Assembly: GCA_900168235.1 (NCBI GenBank)
Contig: FUZG01000015.1
Span: forward strand, 1 to 64,000
Source: Lachnospiraceae bacterium
GTDB taxonomy: Bacteria; Bacillota; Clostridia; Lachnospirales; Lachnospiraceae
Direction: 5' to 3'
Length of the DNA: 64,000 nt
Translations under genes and position numbers: made by a program
Part shown: in pieces, positions 27,326-33,802 of the stretch
How positions within the stretch are numbered: position 1 is the first letter of the stretch
Layout: each line of letters opens with the position of its first letter
The notes under the pieces: generated by a model
The model's input: the letters and a program-made list of their open reading frames with translations, nothing else
Database searches by the model: none
What the model was told of the DNA's origin: nothing

Positions 27326-27404
27326 CCGCAAAATGAAGTGCGCCTTCGGCGCACAGGTAAGAAAGTGAGATGAGATAAGTAAGGATAAATAAAGAATAAC
27401 CAAT

Positions 27405-27613
27405 AAATTGGGACTACGTGTATTTACATCGAGCTCCTGTGTGCATGACTGCTTTATGTCAGCCTATGCCCTGCTGCGCTGCCCGTCATGGGCAGTGCGG
27501 TGTTCTGACGAACCCATGACTGACATCTCATCAGGGCATCTGACGCCCGCCAAAAGCAGTCATAACAGCACATAGGAGAACGATATGAATACGGTACGCA
27601 GTCCCAATAATTT
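27405..27613 (+). promoter_or_regulatory. Long imperfect hairpin 2 (about 210 bases)
   Basis: Matching arm segments in order are ATTGGGACTACG against CGCAGTCCCAAT, GAGCTCCTGTGTGC against GCACATAGGAGA, ATGACTGCTTT against AAAGCAGTCAT, ATGCCCTG against CAGGGCAT, and at the tip GTCATGGG against CCCATGAC. It lies just before the DUF5688 gene. Length and mismatches resemble plasmid single-strand initiation or promoter structures more than a terminator; there is no T-run. Confidence 0.5.
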
Positions 27614-27667
27614 AATGATCTATAAGATAAATGAGATAAAAATCGTAATAGAAAGAGAGATGGAATC

Positions 27668-28540
27668 ATGAATATAAATGAGTTTGCAATATGTATAAAG
27701 GACGGAATAGTAGATTATCTGCCGGAGCAGTATAAGGATGCAAAGGTGACAGTATGTCCCACAATAAAGAATAATGGCAGAAAACTTACAGGATTGAGCG
27801 TAAAGAGACCTGATTGTGTAATTGCTCCCTGTGTTTATATTGATTCAGCTTATGATGATTATAAGAATGGTTCGAATCTAGAAGAGATAATGGCTAATAT
27901 CTCAAGGTTGATCATTAGAAGTGAAGTATCTCATGAGTTTGGAAAAATCGATGTGGAATCATTTCTTAAGTTTGATCTGATCTGTGACCATATTAAGCCA
28001 CGGTTGATAAATACAGCATCTAATAAGGAGCTTTTGGCAGATACGCCACATAAGACAATAGAAGATCTATCTATAGTGTATTATCTGCATCTTACTGAAG
28101 GCGGATCAATCACAATCAGGGATAATCTATTCAATTCATGGAATATATCTGCTGAAGAGCTGCATAAGGTTGCTGTAGCCAATCTGATAAAGGAAGGGAC
28201 CAAATTTAAGTCACTTAATGAGGTTTTGGGATTTGGAAGTCCTGATGATGCAGAGATGGGAATGTATGTCTTATCTAATACAAGTGGTACATTTGGCGCG
28301 GCAGCATTACTTGATGAGGGTAGCCTGAATAGGATAGCGGATCGTATTGGTGACACTTATTACGTAATTCCGTCGAGTATACATGAAACGATAATTATTA
28401 AAATGGTTAAAGGCTTAGATATAGCCGCGATGCGTAATATGATCTGTGATGTTAATGCCAATGTGGTTGATCTTGAAGATCGTTTAAGTGACAACCTTTA
28501 TATTTACTCAAGAGATGAGGGTCTGAGAATAGCGGAATGA
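27668..28540 (+). CDS. DUF5688 family protein
   Basis: 290 residues without signal peptide or membrane segments. I recognise the type (opening MNINEFAICIKDGIVDYLPE, middle VKRPDCVIAPCVYIDSAYDDY, end EDRLSDNLYIYSRD) as DUF5688, common in mobile elements of Lachnospiraceae and without known biochemistry. It follows the 210-base hairpin and a purine-rich leader. Its neighbours (ArdC-like, RadC/JAB) suggest an establishment or anti-defence role, but that rests on position only. Confidence 0.75.
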   Translation: MNINEFAICIKDGIVDYLPEQYKDAKVTVCPTIKNNGRKLTGLSVKRPDCVIAPCVYIDSAYDDYKNGSNLEEIMANISRLIIRSEVSHEFGKIDVESFLKFDLICDHIKPRLINTASNKELLADTPHKTIEDLSIVYYLHLTEGGSITIRDNLFNSWNISAEELHKVAVANLIKEGTKFKSLNEVLGFGSPDDAEMGMYVLSNTSGTFGAAALLDEGSLNRIADRIGDTYYVIPSSIHETIIIKMVKGLDIAAMRNMICDVNANVVDLEDRLSDNLYIYSRDEGLRIAE

Positions 28541-28586
28541 TTATTGTAGCTGGGCTATCGGCTTGACGGGCACAAGGAGAATACTA

Positions 28587-28874
28587 GTGAATAATAAGCA
28601 GATTATAGCTAATATCGCCATATCTATATATGGAGAGAAAGCGGTTGCAGACATGGTTGAGAACGGGGAGGATATTCCGCTCCATACTATGAAAGGATGG
28701 GCTGCACGAGGTCCGTTCCGAGTTAAAAAGGGTGAACATGGCTTAGAAACTAAATTATGGAAGAAAAGGAAGAAGAAAGAGGATGTAGAAACTGAGGAAG
28801 ATTCCAATGGTGAATTTTATCTGGCAAAGGCGTTTCTATTTAGAAAAGAGCAGATTGAAAGAGTAGAGGAATAA
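28587..28874 (+). CDS. ArdC-like N-terminal domain protein (anti-restriction type)
   Basis: 95 residues from a GTG at 28587 that has AAGGAG 7 bases upstream; an earlier TTG at 28563 has none. The segment MKGWAARGPFRVKKGEHGLETKLW, followed by FYLAKAFLFRKEQI, has the layout of the ssDNA-binding N-terminal domain of ArdC antirestriction proteins. The metalloprotease-like C-terminal domain is absent. It is a natural companion of incoming plasmid DNA. The match is by recognised pattern only. Confidence 0.6.
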   Translation: MNNKQIIANIAISIYGEKAVADMVENGEDIPLHTMKGWAARGPFRVKKGEHGLETKLWKKRKKKEDVETEEDSNGEFYLAKAFLFRKEQIERVEE

Positions 28875-29022
28875 GGATATATTCCACGATCCGCTTGACT
28901 CCAGGAACCCTCGTCCGTGCTTAGGCAGGATTAGGGGCGGTCCTCAAAATCACGGACCTGCCTCGTGGGGCTTATAGCACGGACTTAACCTTGATTCAAG
29001 CGGCTTTCGCGGCATATATCTA
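28874..29022 (+). promoter_or_regulatory. Long imperfect hairpin 3
   Basis: Matching arm blocks are GATATAT, CCGCTTGA, CAAGG, GTCCGTGCT and, at the tip, GGCAGG with CCTGCC. In the 3' arm, TTGATT and TATATC are 18 bases apart, close to a sigma-70 promoter, ending right at the start of the next gene. The -35 and -10 would be double-stranded if the strand folds on itself. Confidence 0.5.
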
Positions 29023-29513
29023 TGGATATAAGGATCATGAATGTAAAAAAATATGAGTTAAAAGTAAATGAAAACCGAATACCGTATCTGCAGTCAGTAG
29101 GAGAGACCGCATTAACAGATAGACGAAAGTGGAATCAACCCATTAAAATAGCTAATCTGATAAGAATGGTTTTTGACGTAAATCATAGTCTGCAGGAAAG
29201 TGTTTACTTAGTATGTTTTGATGTTAAGTTGCAGTTATTAGGAATATTTGAAGTTAGTAAGGGACTCGCCGATCAAGCACTTGTAGATAATGCCCAGATT
29301 ATGACGCGTGCCTTATTGTGTGGTGCGCAAGCATTCGCATTGGTTCATAATCATCCGAGTGGAGTAGTCGATCCTTCGAATAATGATATAGAAATGACAG
29401 AAAAAGTAATGATTGCATCACAGATAATGGGTTTGAAAATGGTGGATCATATCATAGTTGCCGGAGCAGGACGAGAAGGTTTTTATAGCTTTAGAAAGGC
29501 TGGGCTATTATAA
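29022..29513 (+). CDS. RadC/JAB-domain protein
   Basis: 163 residues. The C-terminal 110 form a RadC-type JAB fold with the metal motif HNHPSG near 111-116 followed by the Asp of NNDIEMTEK, and an upstream Glu in QESVYLV near 65. It lacks the helix-hairpin-helix part of chromosomal RadC. Plasmid RadC-like proteins are frequent in transfer-early regions; no defined reaction is established. The start may be 29022 or the second ATG at 29037; neither has a well spaced ribosome binding site. Confidence 0.85.
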   Translation: MDIRIMNVKKYELKVNENRIPYLQSVGETALTDRRKWNQPIKIANLIRMVFDVNHSLQESVYLVCFDVKLQLLGIFEVSKGLADQALVDNAQIMTRALLCGAQAFALVHNHPSGVVDPSNNDIEMTEKVMIASQIMGLKMVDHIIVAGAGREGFYSFRKAGLL

Positions 29514-29517
29514 AAAG

Positions 29518-29660
29518 CTGATTGACATGCGTATTCCACGCGTATGCATAAGGCAGAAAGCAGGCAGGCTGTAAAATAAACCGGCCTGTTTTCTTGTAAC
29601 ACGCTTGACCACATATAAAGGCTTTCTCCTGCGACGGAGTTACTTATGTTGATCATTTAT
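29518..29660 (+). promoter_or_regulatory. Long imperfect hairpin 4 with terminator at its centre
   Basis: The outer arms TGATTGACATGCGTATTCC and the complement of the 29640-29660 segment pair imperfectly; GCAGAAAGC pairs with GCTTTCTCC. The centre (29559-29594) has CAGGCAGG against CCGGCCTG followed by TTTTCTT, which would end the radC-like transcript. It separates the plus-strand block from the minus-strand replication operon. Confidence 0.45.
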
Positions 29661-30598
29661 GTAAACTTTACAATTCTATTTTCCATATCATGATTTACTT
29701 CTGCCTGATAGAAATTCCCCATTGTTGCCGGAGCATTGAACAATGCTGCAAGAATATATTTTTTGATATTACGAATCCGGGAAGTATTATCTTTCATGCA
29801 TCCCAACACATACTCGATATGACTATAATTCAATTTCAAGAATCTTGATTTTACAAGATCCGCCGGATAACAGTCTCTGGCTATATATACATTCTCCTTT
29901 TGTGAGAGTACTGTCTCCAAGATCAACTCATATATTTCGTTGATCATATCCTGCTCATAAGGAAACCGCTCAATCAATGACGAATATTCAATATTCTCTT
30001 TAACCAGAGCAGAATATCCAGCAACATCTGAACTACCCCCCCTTATGTCCTCGTCTATCACCTTCCATCTGATGAGATTAGATTTATTACTACACTCAGT
30101 ATTATTATATTTATTATTATTAGGGTTCTCTTTATAAACTTCTTGAAGTTTGTTTTCTGGACTTCTAGAAGTTTGATTTTGAAACTTCTTGAAGTTTAAA
30201 TTGTAAACTTCTGAATCTGTTTTCACCTCACTGGATATAAAATTCATCACATATATTAATGTCGGTTTTCCCTGCCCCTGCCTCCTTCTTTCAATCAATC
30301 CGATTCCGTCTTTGTTATCCAGTTCAGCCATAGTCTTAACCGCTTTATTCTTACCACAAGCCAATAATTCCATGGCATCCTCTATGGAAAAGTAGATATA
30401 GACATGATTTTCCTTGTCTATCCAGCCATTCTTCGCAGATAGTGACATCCTGTCCAGCATTAATCCATATAATAGTTTTGCGTCACTGGATAGTTTTTTG
30501 AAATATTCATCTGTTACCAAGAGCTTAGGTATCCGGTAAAAGGTGAGCATTTCAGATTCATTTCCTGTGAAATAGCTGAATTCTATAGCACTGCTCAT
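29657..30598 (-). CDS. repA: RepA_N replication initiator
   Basis: 313 residues. The N-terminal 110 form the RepA_N winged-helix domain (EYFKKLSSDAKLLYGLMLDR, then CGKNKAVKTMAELDNKDGIG). The centre (about 125-180) is low in structure and its codons carry the iterons. The C-terminal 120 residues form a helical domain (YEQDMINEIYELILETVLSQ). The layout and origin-in-gene design are those of theta-replicating RepA_N plasmids of Gram-positive bacteria. GAAAGGAGTG precedes the ATG. It suggests that the element can exist as a plasmid. Confidence 0.9.
   Translation of the reverse strand: MSSAIEFSYFTGNESEMLTFYRIPKLLVTDEYFKKLSSDAKLLYGLMLDRMSLSAKNGWIDKENHVYIYFSIEDAMELLACGKNKAVKTMAELDNKDGIGLIERRRQGQGKPTLIYVMNFISSEVKTDSEVYNLNFKKFQNQTSRSPENKLQEVYKENPNNNKYNNTECSNKSNLIRWKVIDEDIRGGSSDVAGYSALVKENIEYSSLIERFPYEQDMINEIYELILETVLSQKENVYIARDCYPADLVKSRFLKLNYSHIEYVLGCMKDNTSRIRNIKKYILAALFNAPATMGNFYQAEVNHDMENRIVKFT
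30080..30219. other. Candidate replication origin with 23-bp iterons inside repA
   Basis: Three copies of a 16-base palindrome start at 30136 (AAACTTCTTGAAGTTT), 30159 (GGACTTCTAGAAGTTT) and 30182 (AAACTTCTTGAAGTTT), and a half copy at 30204. The spacing is 22-23 bases, about two helical turns. Next to them, 30080-30130, is an AT-rich stretch that could melt. RepA_N plasmids typically have their origin in the middle of the rep gene, as here. Confidence 0.75.
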
Positions 30599-30625
30599 TC
30601 TTTGTCACTCCTTTCTTTACCTGAT

Positions 30626-30650
30626 CAGAAGTGCAGATTCTGCACTTCTG
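30626..30650. promoter_or_regulatory. 25-base palindrome in the repA leader
   Basis: CAGAAGTGCAGA and TCTGCACTTCTG face each other around a single base. It lies between the short RepA_N gene and the repA ribosome binding site and carries the ACTTCT half-site found in the iterons. It could serve as an autoregulatory Rep binding site. Confidence 0.5.
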
Positions 30651-31004
30651 CTACCGGATTCCCATAATAAAATTCTTCACATAGATACAGTTAGGTTTTC
30701 CATTTCCACGCTTCCTACGCTCGATCAATCCGAGTTTCTCCAATTCCGACATGTACTCTAGTATTTTTCTTTTTGACAGACCTGTATCTATCTGTATCTC
30801 ATCTATCGGATATACTATGAATACTCGTCCCTCCTGATCAAGCCAGTTATTGCTGCTTGAAAGTGCCATCCTGTCCATCAGTATTCCGTATAAAACTTTT
30901 GCCTGTAATGACAAGTTTGAAAAGAAACGCTCTGTAATTAGTGCTCGTGGTATCCGTATAAAATCAAACTGGTTTGATTGCTCCGATACGATATAATCAA
31001 ACAT
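30651..31004 (-). CDS. Short RepA_N-domain protein
   Basis: 117 residues from the ATG at 31004, which has AAGGA 8 bases upstream; an ATG at 31013 overlaps that site. It consists only of the RepA_N N-terminal winged helix (ERFFSNLSLQAKVLYGILMD, then TGLSKRKILEYMSELEKLGL). It stands between parB and repA and would be co-transcribed with both. I infer a regulator or replication helper; it cannot be a full initiator. Confidence 0.75.
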   Translation of the reverse strand: MFDYIVSEQSNQFDFIRIPRALITERFFSNLSLQAKVLYGILMDRMALSSSNNWLDQEGRVFIVYPIDEIQIDTGLSKRKILEYMSELEKLGLIERRKRGNGKPNCIYVKNFIMGIR

Positions 31005-31009
31005 CACTC

Positions 31010-31918
31010 TCATCCTTCCCTGCTATTTTTCCACTTTTCCAGAAGTTCAAGAATAATATCTCGCCTCTTATCAGCGGAAAAACCTTTCGGAAAGAATCCA
31101 TCCAGCGTTTTGCGTGAAAGACTTACTTTACCGGAATCTTTCACTTCCGGACATGCCGCACTCATTAACTGATTTATTGTGTACTGAGTAAGATTTTCTA
31201 AATTATCCTGTTCTTTTATCGCCAGCATCTGTTCCTTATACAGAATCCCATTCTGTTTGTAATACTCATAAAAGTATTTTTGAATATTTCTATCAAACCC
31301 CGATATTTCATACCCTAAACGTATCGTGATTCTCTTTTGATCCACGTAATCCATAAATTCAGGTATCAGATTTGTCAGCCTCACATATTTCCTGACCTGT
31401 GCCTCTTTTAATCCACAGTTTTCACCAGCCTTTTCTGCCGAATTTAACCTTCGATACTCAGTATCGGAAGTATTTTTCAGATCCGTTCTGCTTCCCTGTC
31501 TTCGAAGCGCATCCATCTTCATTTTTAATGAAAATGCTCTTTCACTAGGCAATATCTCTTCTCTTTGCATATTGGCATCAACCATTGCTATCGTAGCTTC
31601 GTCGTTTGTCATAGGTTTTATGATTGCGGGTATCGTAACAAGTCCTGCTATTCTTGCAGCATGCATTCTCCTATGTCCTGATATCATCTCATAGGTTCCT
31701 TCATCATCCGGTCGAACTAATACTGGGACAATGATTCCGTTATCCTTAATGCTCTGTATCAGATCCTGCATCTTATCATCATCAATAACCTTAAACGGAT
31801 GATTCTCAAAAGGAAAAATCTGATCTATTTTTATCTCAGTTGTCATATCCTTCTCGACTGGAGCACCCAAAAGTTCTTCCACTGTTTCAAAATGAATCTT
31901 TTCTCTCTTAACAGCCAT
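31010..31918 (-). CDS. parB: ParB/Spo0J-type partition protein
   Basis: 302 residues. The ParB N-terminal domain is clear: IDQIFPFENHPFKV near 31, IKDNGIIVPVLVRP near 58 and the CTP-binding box GHRRMHAARIAG near 80. A central helix-turn-helix follows (ENCGLKEAQVRKYVRLTNLI). It overlaps the end of parA by 11 bases, with GGGAGG before its ATG. It would load at parS sites of the element and work with ParA for stable inheritance. I did not find a recognisable parS palindrome. Confidence 0.92.
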   Translation of the reverse strand: MAVKREKIHFETVEELLGAPVEKDMTTEIKIDQIFPFENHPFKVIDDDKMQDLIQSIKDNGIIVPVLVRPDDEGTYEMISGHRRMHAARIAGLVTIPAIIKPMTNDEATIAMVDANMQREEILPSERAFSLKMKMDALRRQGSRTDLKNTSDTEYRRLNSAEKAGENCGLKEAQVRKYVRLTNLIPEFMDYVDQKRITIRLGYEISGFDRNIQKYFYEYYKQNGILYKEQMLAIKEQDNLENLTQYTINQLMSAACPEVKDSGKVSLSRKTLDGFFPKGFSADKRRDIILELLEKWKNSREG

Positions 31919-32693
31919 GTCGTAATACCTCCCGCGTCAGTTCTGTGTATGCATTTGCAGCTTTTCCCTTTGGATCGTAATCATATATAGTCTTCGCTAC
32001 CATGCTAATTTCTGATGCTTTGACCGAAATCGGTATTTCAATTTGAAACACTGGAATAGATTTCCCATAGACTTCATTAACATTTGTCACGATACTCTTG
32101 GCATATAATGTCCTGCGGTCAACCATCGTAAACAGTATTCCTTCAAACTCCAGATTGCTGTTTAATCTGCGCTTTACAGTGTGGATCGTCCGTATTAGCT
32201 GCTGTAATCCCTTTACCGGAAGATATGCTGCCTGAACCGGAACAAGCACACTGTCAGCACATGCGAGTGCATTCACTGTTAATATCCCAAGTGACGGCAT
32301 GCAATCTATTAAAATGAAATCATATTTTTCCCTTACAATTTCTATATAAGAACGGAGAACCAACTCACGACTCATAGCATTGACCATTGAAACCTCAATC
32401 GCTGATAAATCGATATTTGAAGGAAGAAGATCCAAATATTCTGTGATATGAATTATTCCAAGTTCATCAGGTATATCTTCATCATTCACTTCCCTTATAA
32501 GAATATCTGTAACTGAATATTCCAGTTTATCTGGTTCCCTATATCCCATGCTTAACGTCAATGATGCCTGAGGATCCAGGTCTATCATAAGTACTTTCTT
32601 TTCCTCTCCGGCAAGTCCGGCGCCTAAGTTCATCACCGTCGTGGTCTTTCCAACTCCACCTTTTTGATTTGCAACAGCAATAACCTTACTCAT
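31908..32693 (-). CDS. parA: ParA/Soj-type partition ATPase
   Basis: 261 residues, the usual length of a plasmid ParA without a DNA-binding extension. The deviant Walker A KGGVGKTT is at 11-18, the LMIDLDPQASLT strand near 35-46 and the Walker B-like ILIDCMPSLG near 125. First of the parA-parB-repA operon, following three DUF6462 proteins. Confidence 0.93.
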   Translation of the reverse strand: MSKVIAVANQKGGVGKTTTVMNLGAGLAGEEKKVLMIDLDPQASLTLSMGYREPDKLEYSVTDILIREVNDEDIPDELGIIHITEYLDLLPSNIDLSAIEVSMVNAMSRELVLRSYIEIVREKYDFILIDCMPSLGILTVNALACADSVLVPVQAAYLPVKGLQQLIRTIHTVKRRLNSNLEFEGILFTMVDRRTLYAKSIVTNVNEVYGKSIPVFQIEIPISVKASEISMVAKTIYDYDPKGKAANAYTELTREVLRHGC

Positions 32694-32705
32694 CTCTATA
32701 CCCCC

Positions 32706-33014
32706 TTATTCATCACGAAATGTATCCAGATACTTTTCAAATATCTCAGTGTCAATCAACACGCACTTTCCAACGTGGATAGTTGCTCCTGCCTCTTTTG
32801 CCAATTTTTTAACCGTAGATAATCCCAAACAGTAATATATTTTCGCTTCCCGGTATCGCATATATTTACTCTGCTTCATCCTTGTTTCACGCATCTGTTT
32901 GACTCTGTCAGATATATCTATGTTCTTCTCCTGACTCCTTGCTAATTTTCTCTTTTCCTTCTCTTGTTCCTGAATGAACATCATTACATCCTGATAACCT
33001 ATTCTTGCTCTCAT
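32706..33014 (-). CDS. DUF6462-type small DNA-binding protein
   Basis: 102 residues. The N-terminal third is a charged helix; then comes the family pattern KYMRYREAKIYYCLGLSTVKK...HVGKCVLIDTEIFEKYLDTF, a MerR/excisionase-like helix-turn-helix with a tail like that of the 21730-21939 protein. AAAGGAT stands 8 bases before the ATG. Its start overlaps the upstream paralogue by about 107 bases in another frame. Last of three tandem paralogues ahead of parA. Confidence 0.7.
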   Translation of the reverse strand: MRARIGYQDVMMFIQEQEKEKRKLARSQEKNIDISDRVKQMRETRMKQSKYMRYREAKIYYCLGLSTVKKLAKEAGATIHVGKCVLIDTEIFEKYLDTFRDE

Positions 33015-33252
33015 CGACTAAATCCTTTCTGTATTTTTCACGAAGATACGCTTCAAAGACATCTCGTCTGATCCGTACGCATCTGTTCCCAATCTTATAA
33101 ACTGCACCAGCTTCCTGGGCTAAACGTATCATGACTTTTGATGTCAGATCGTAGTAATCACATCCTTCACGATAAGTAATGAATGCCTTCTGCGCGAACA
33201 ACACATCCCAATCGTCTATCTGATCAGAATACATCCATATTTTTCCGCTCAT
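32908..33252 (-). CDS. DUF6462-type small DNA-binding protein
   Basis: 114 residues. The helix-turn-helix part is AFITYREGCDYYDLTSKVMIR...YKIGNRCVRIRRDVFEAYLR. The last 45 residues run in a second frame over the start of the next gene and look unnatural, so the original stop may have been lost by a frameshift. Its ATG overlaps the stop of the upstream gene (ATGA). Confidence 0.65.
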   Translation of the reverse strand: MSGKIWMYSDQIDDWDVLFAQKAFITYREGCDYYDLTSKVMIRLAQEAGAVYKIGNRCVRIRRDVFEAYLREKYRKDLVDESKNRLSGCNDVHSGTREGKEKISKESGEEHRYI

Positions 33253-33539
33253 TTCTTATCCCACCTACTAACTTTTGGAGCAGCTTTTGCCTTTGTATTT
33301 CGTGGTTGTCGGAACTGTTCAAGATACGCTTCAAAAATATCCCGATTTATCAGCACATATCCATCAATCCTGTATAGGGCACCTGCTTTGTCAGCAAGTT
33401 CCAATAATTTCTTATGCTGAATGCTGTAAACTATCTCCGCCTCTTTGTAGCGAAAAAATTTCTTCCTGAGCCTTTTTGACTCTTCTCGTACTTCTTTACG
33501 CCTTGCTACGCTGTAATAATCATCGTTTTGATCCACCAT
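33249..33539 (-). CDS. DUF6462-type small DNA-binding protein
   Basis: 96 residues from the ATG at 33539, which has AGGAG 8 bases upstream; further ATGs at 33563 and 33587 lack a site. Pattern KFFRYKEAEIVYSIQHKKL...YRIDGYVLINRDIFEAYLEQF. First gene of the apparent operon leading into parA, parB and repA. The function of the triplet is unknown; candidates are operon repressor, excision factor or partition accessory. Confidence 0.7.
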   Translation of the reverse strand: MVDQNDDYYSVARRKEVREESKRLRKKFFRYKEAEIVYSIQHKKLLELADKAGALYRIDGYVLINRDIFEAYLEQFRQPRNTKAKAAPKVSRWDKK

Positions 33540-33599
33540 CGTTCTTCTCCTATGCTTTTCCATGTTTTTTGATAGAAGTGATATCAAACTTTAAACGCC

Positions 33600-33652
33600 A
33601 AAAAGGAGCCGCGCCTCTTAAAAGTGTTTTTTAAGAAGAGCGACTCCTTTTG
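33600..33652 (-). terminator. Terminator between lysS and the element operon
   Basis: AAAAGGAG...CTCTT pairs with AAGAGCGACTCCTTTT; the minus-strand stem ends in CTCCTTTTTGG. It would end lysS transcription before the DUF6462-par-rep operon. Confidence 0.75.
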
Positions 33653-33715
33653 GAGTTATCACTTGATTCTTTTATTCTCTGCAACAAATACGTCACGAGT
33701 CGTCACAAAACGTGT

Positions 33716-33771
33716 TCGAAAAGGTTTTTGTTGTCAAAATGTTACATTTTGACCTGTGTTACACCTTTTCG
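33716..33771. repeat. Nested palindrome next to the element right end
   Basis: An outer repeat CGAAAAGGT/ACCTTTTCG encloses the 19-base palindrome TCAAAATGT-T-ACATTTTGA (33734-33752). It lies between the lysS terminator and the element-borne lysS tail. Possible recombination-protein or partition site (inference). Confidence 0.45.
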
Positions 33772-33778
33772 GCACCTA

Positions 33779-33790
33779 TTTTGTTACAGA
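33779..33790 (+). repeat. Direct repeat TTTTGTTACAGA, right copy
   Basis: Identical to 1454-1465 and in the same orientation, 13 bases downstream of the lysS stop codon. See the left copy for the proposed role. Confidence 0.4.
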
Positions 33791-33802
33791 AATCGTGCAT
33801 GG

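Larger units (their letters stand above)
26545..27335. repeat. Large imperfect inverted duplication (gene plus decayed mirror copy)
   Basis: Two divergent arms meet near 26916. The right arm holds the gene at 26999-27283 and its terminator. The left arm holds a decayed copy of the same ribosome binding site, coding sequence and terminator on the minus strand. The inner 26858-26974 part is itself a strong imperfect hairpin beginning GCCTTGTGGC and ending GCCACAAGGC. Confidence 0.75.

Noticed and set aside
26858-29660. Retron or group II intron RNA as explanation for the long hairpins
   Set aside because: There is no reverse transcriptase gene in the window and the hairpins differ in sequence.
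30136-30219. A CRISPR array (regularly spaced short repeats)
   Set aside because: Units are 16-base palindromes at 23-base spacing inside a coding sequence, with no unique spacers and no cas genes; they are iterons.
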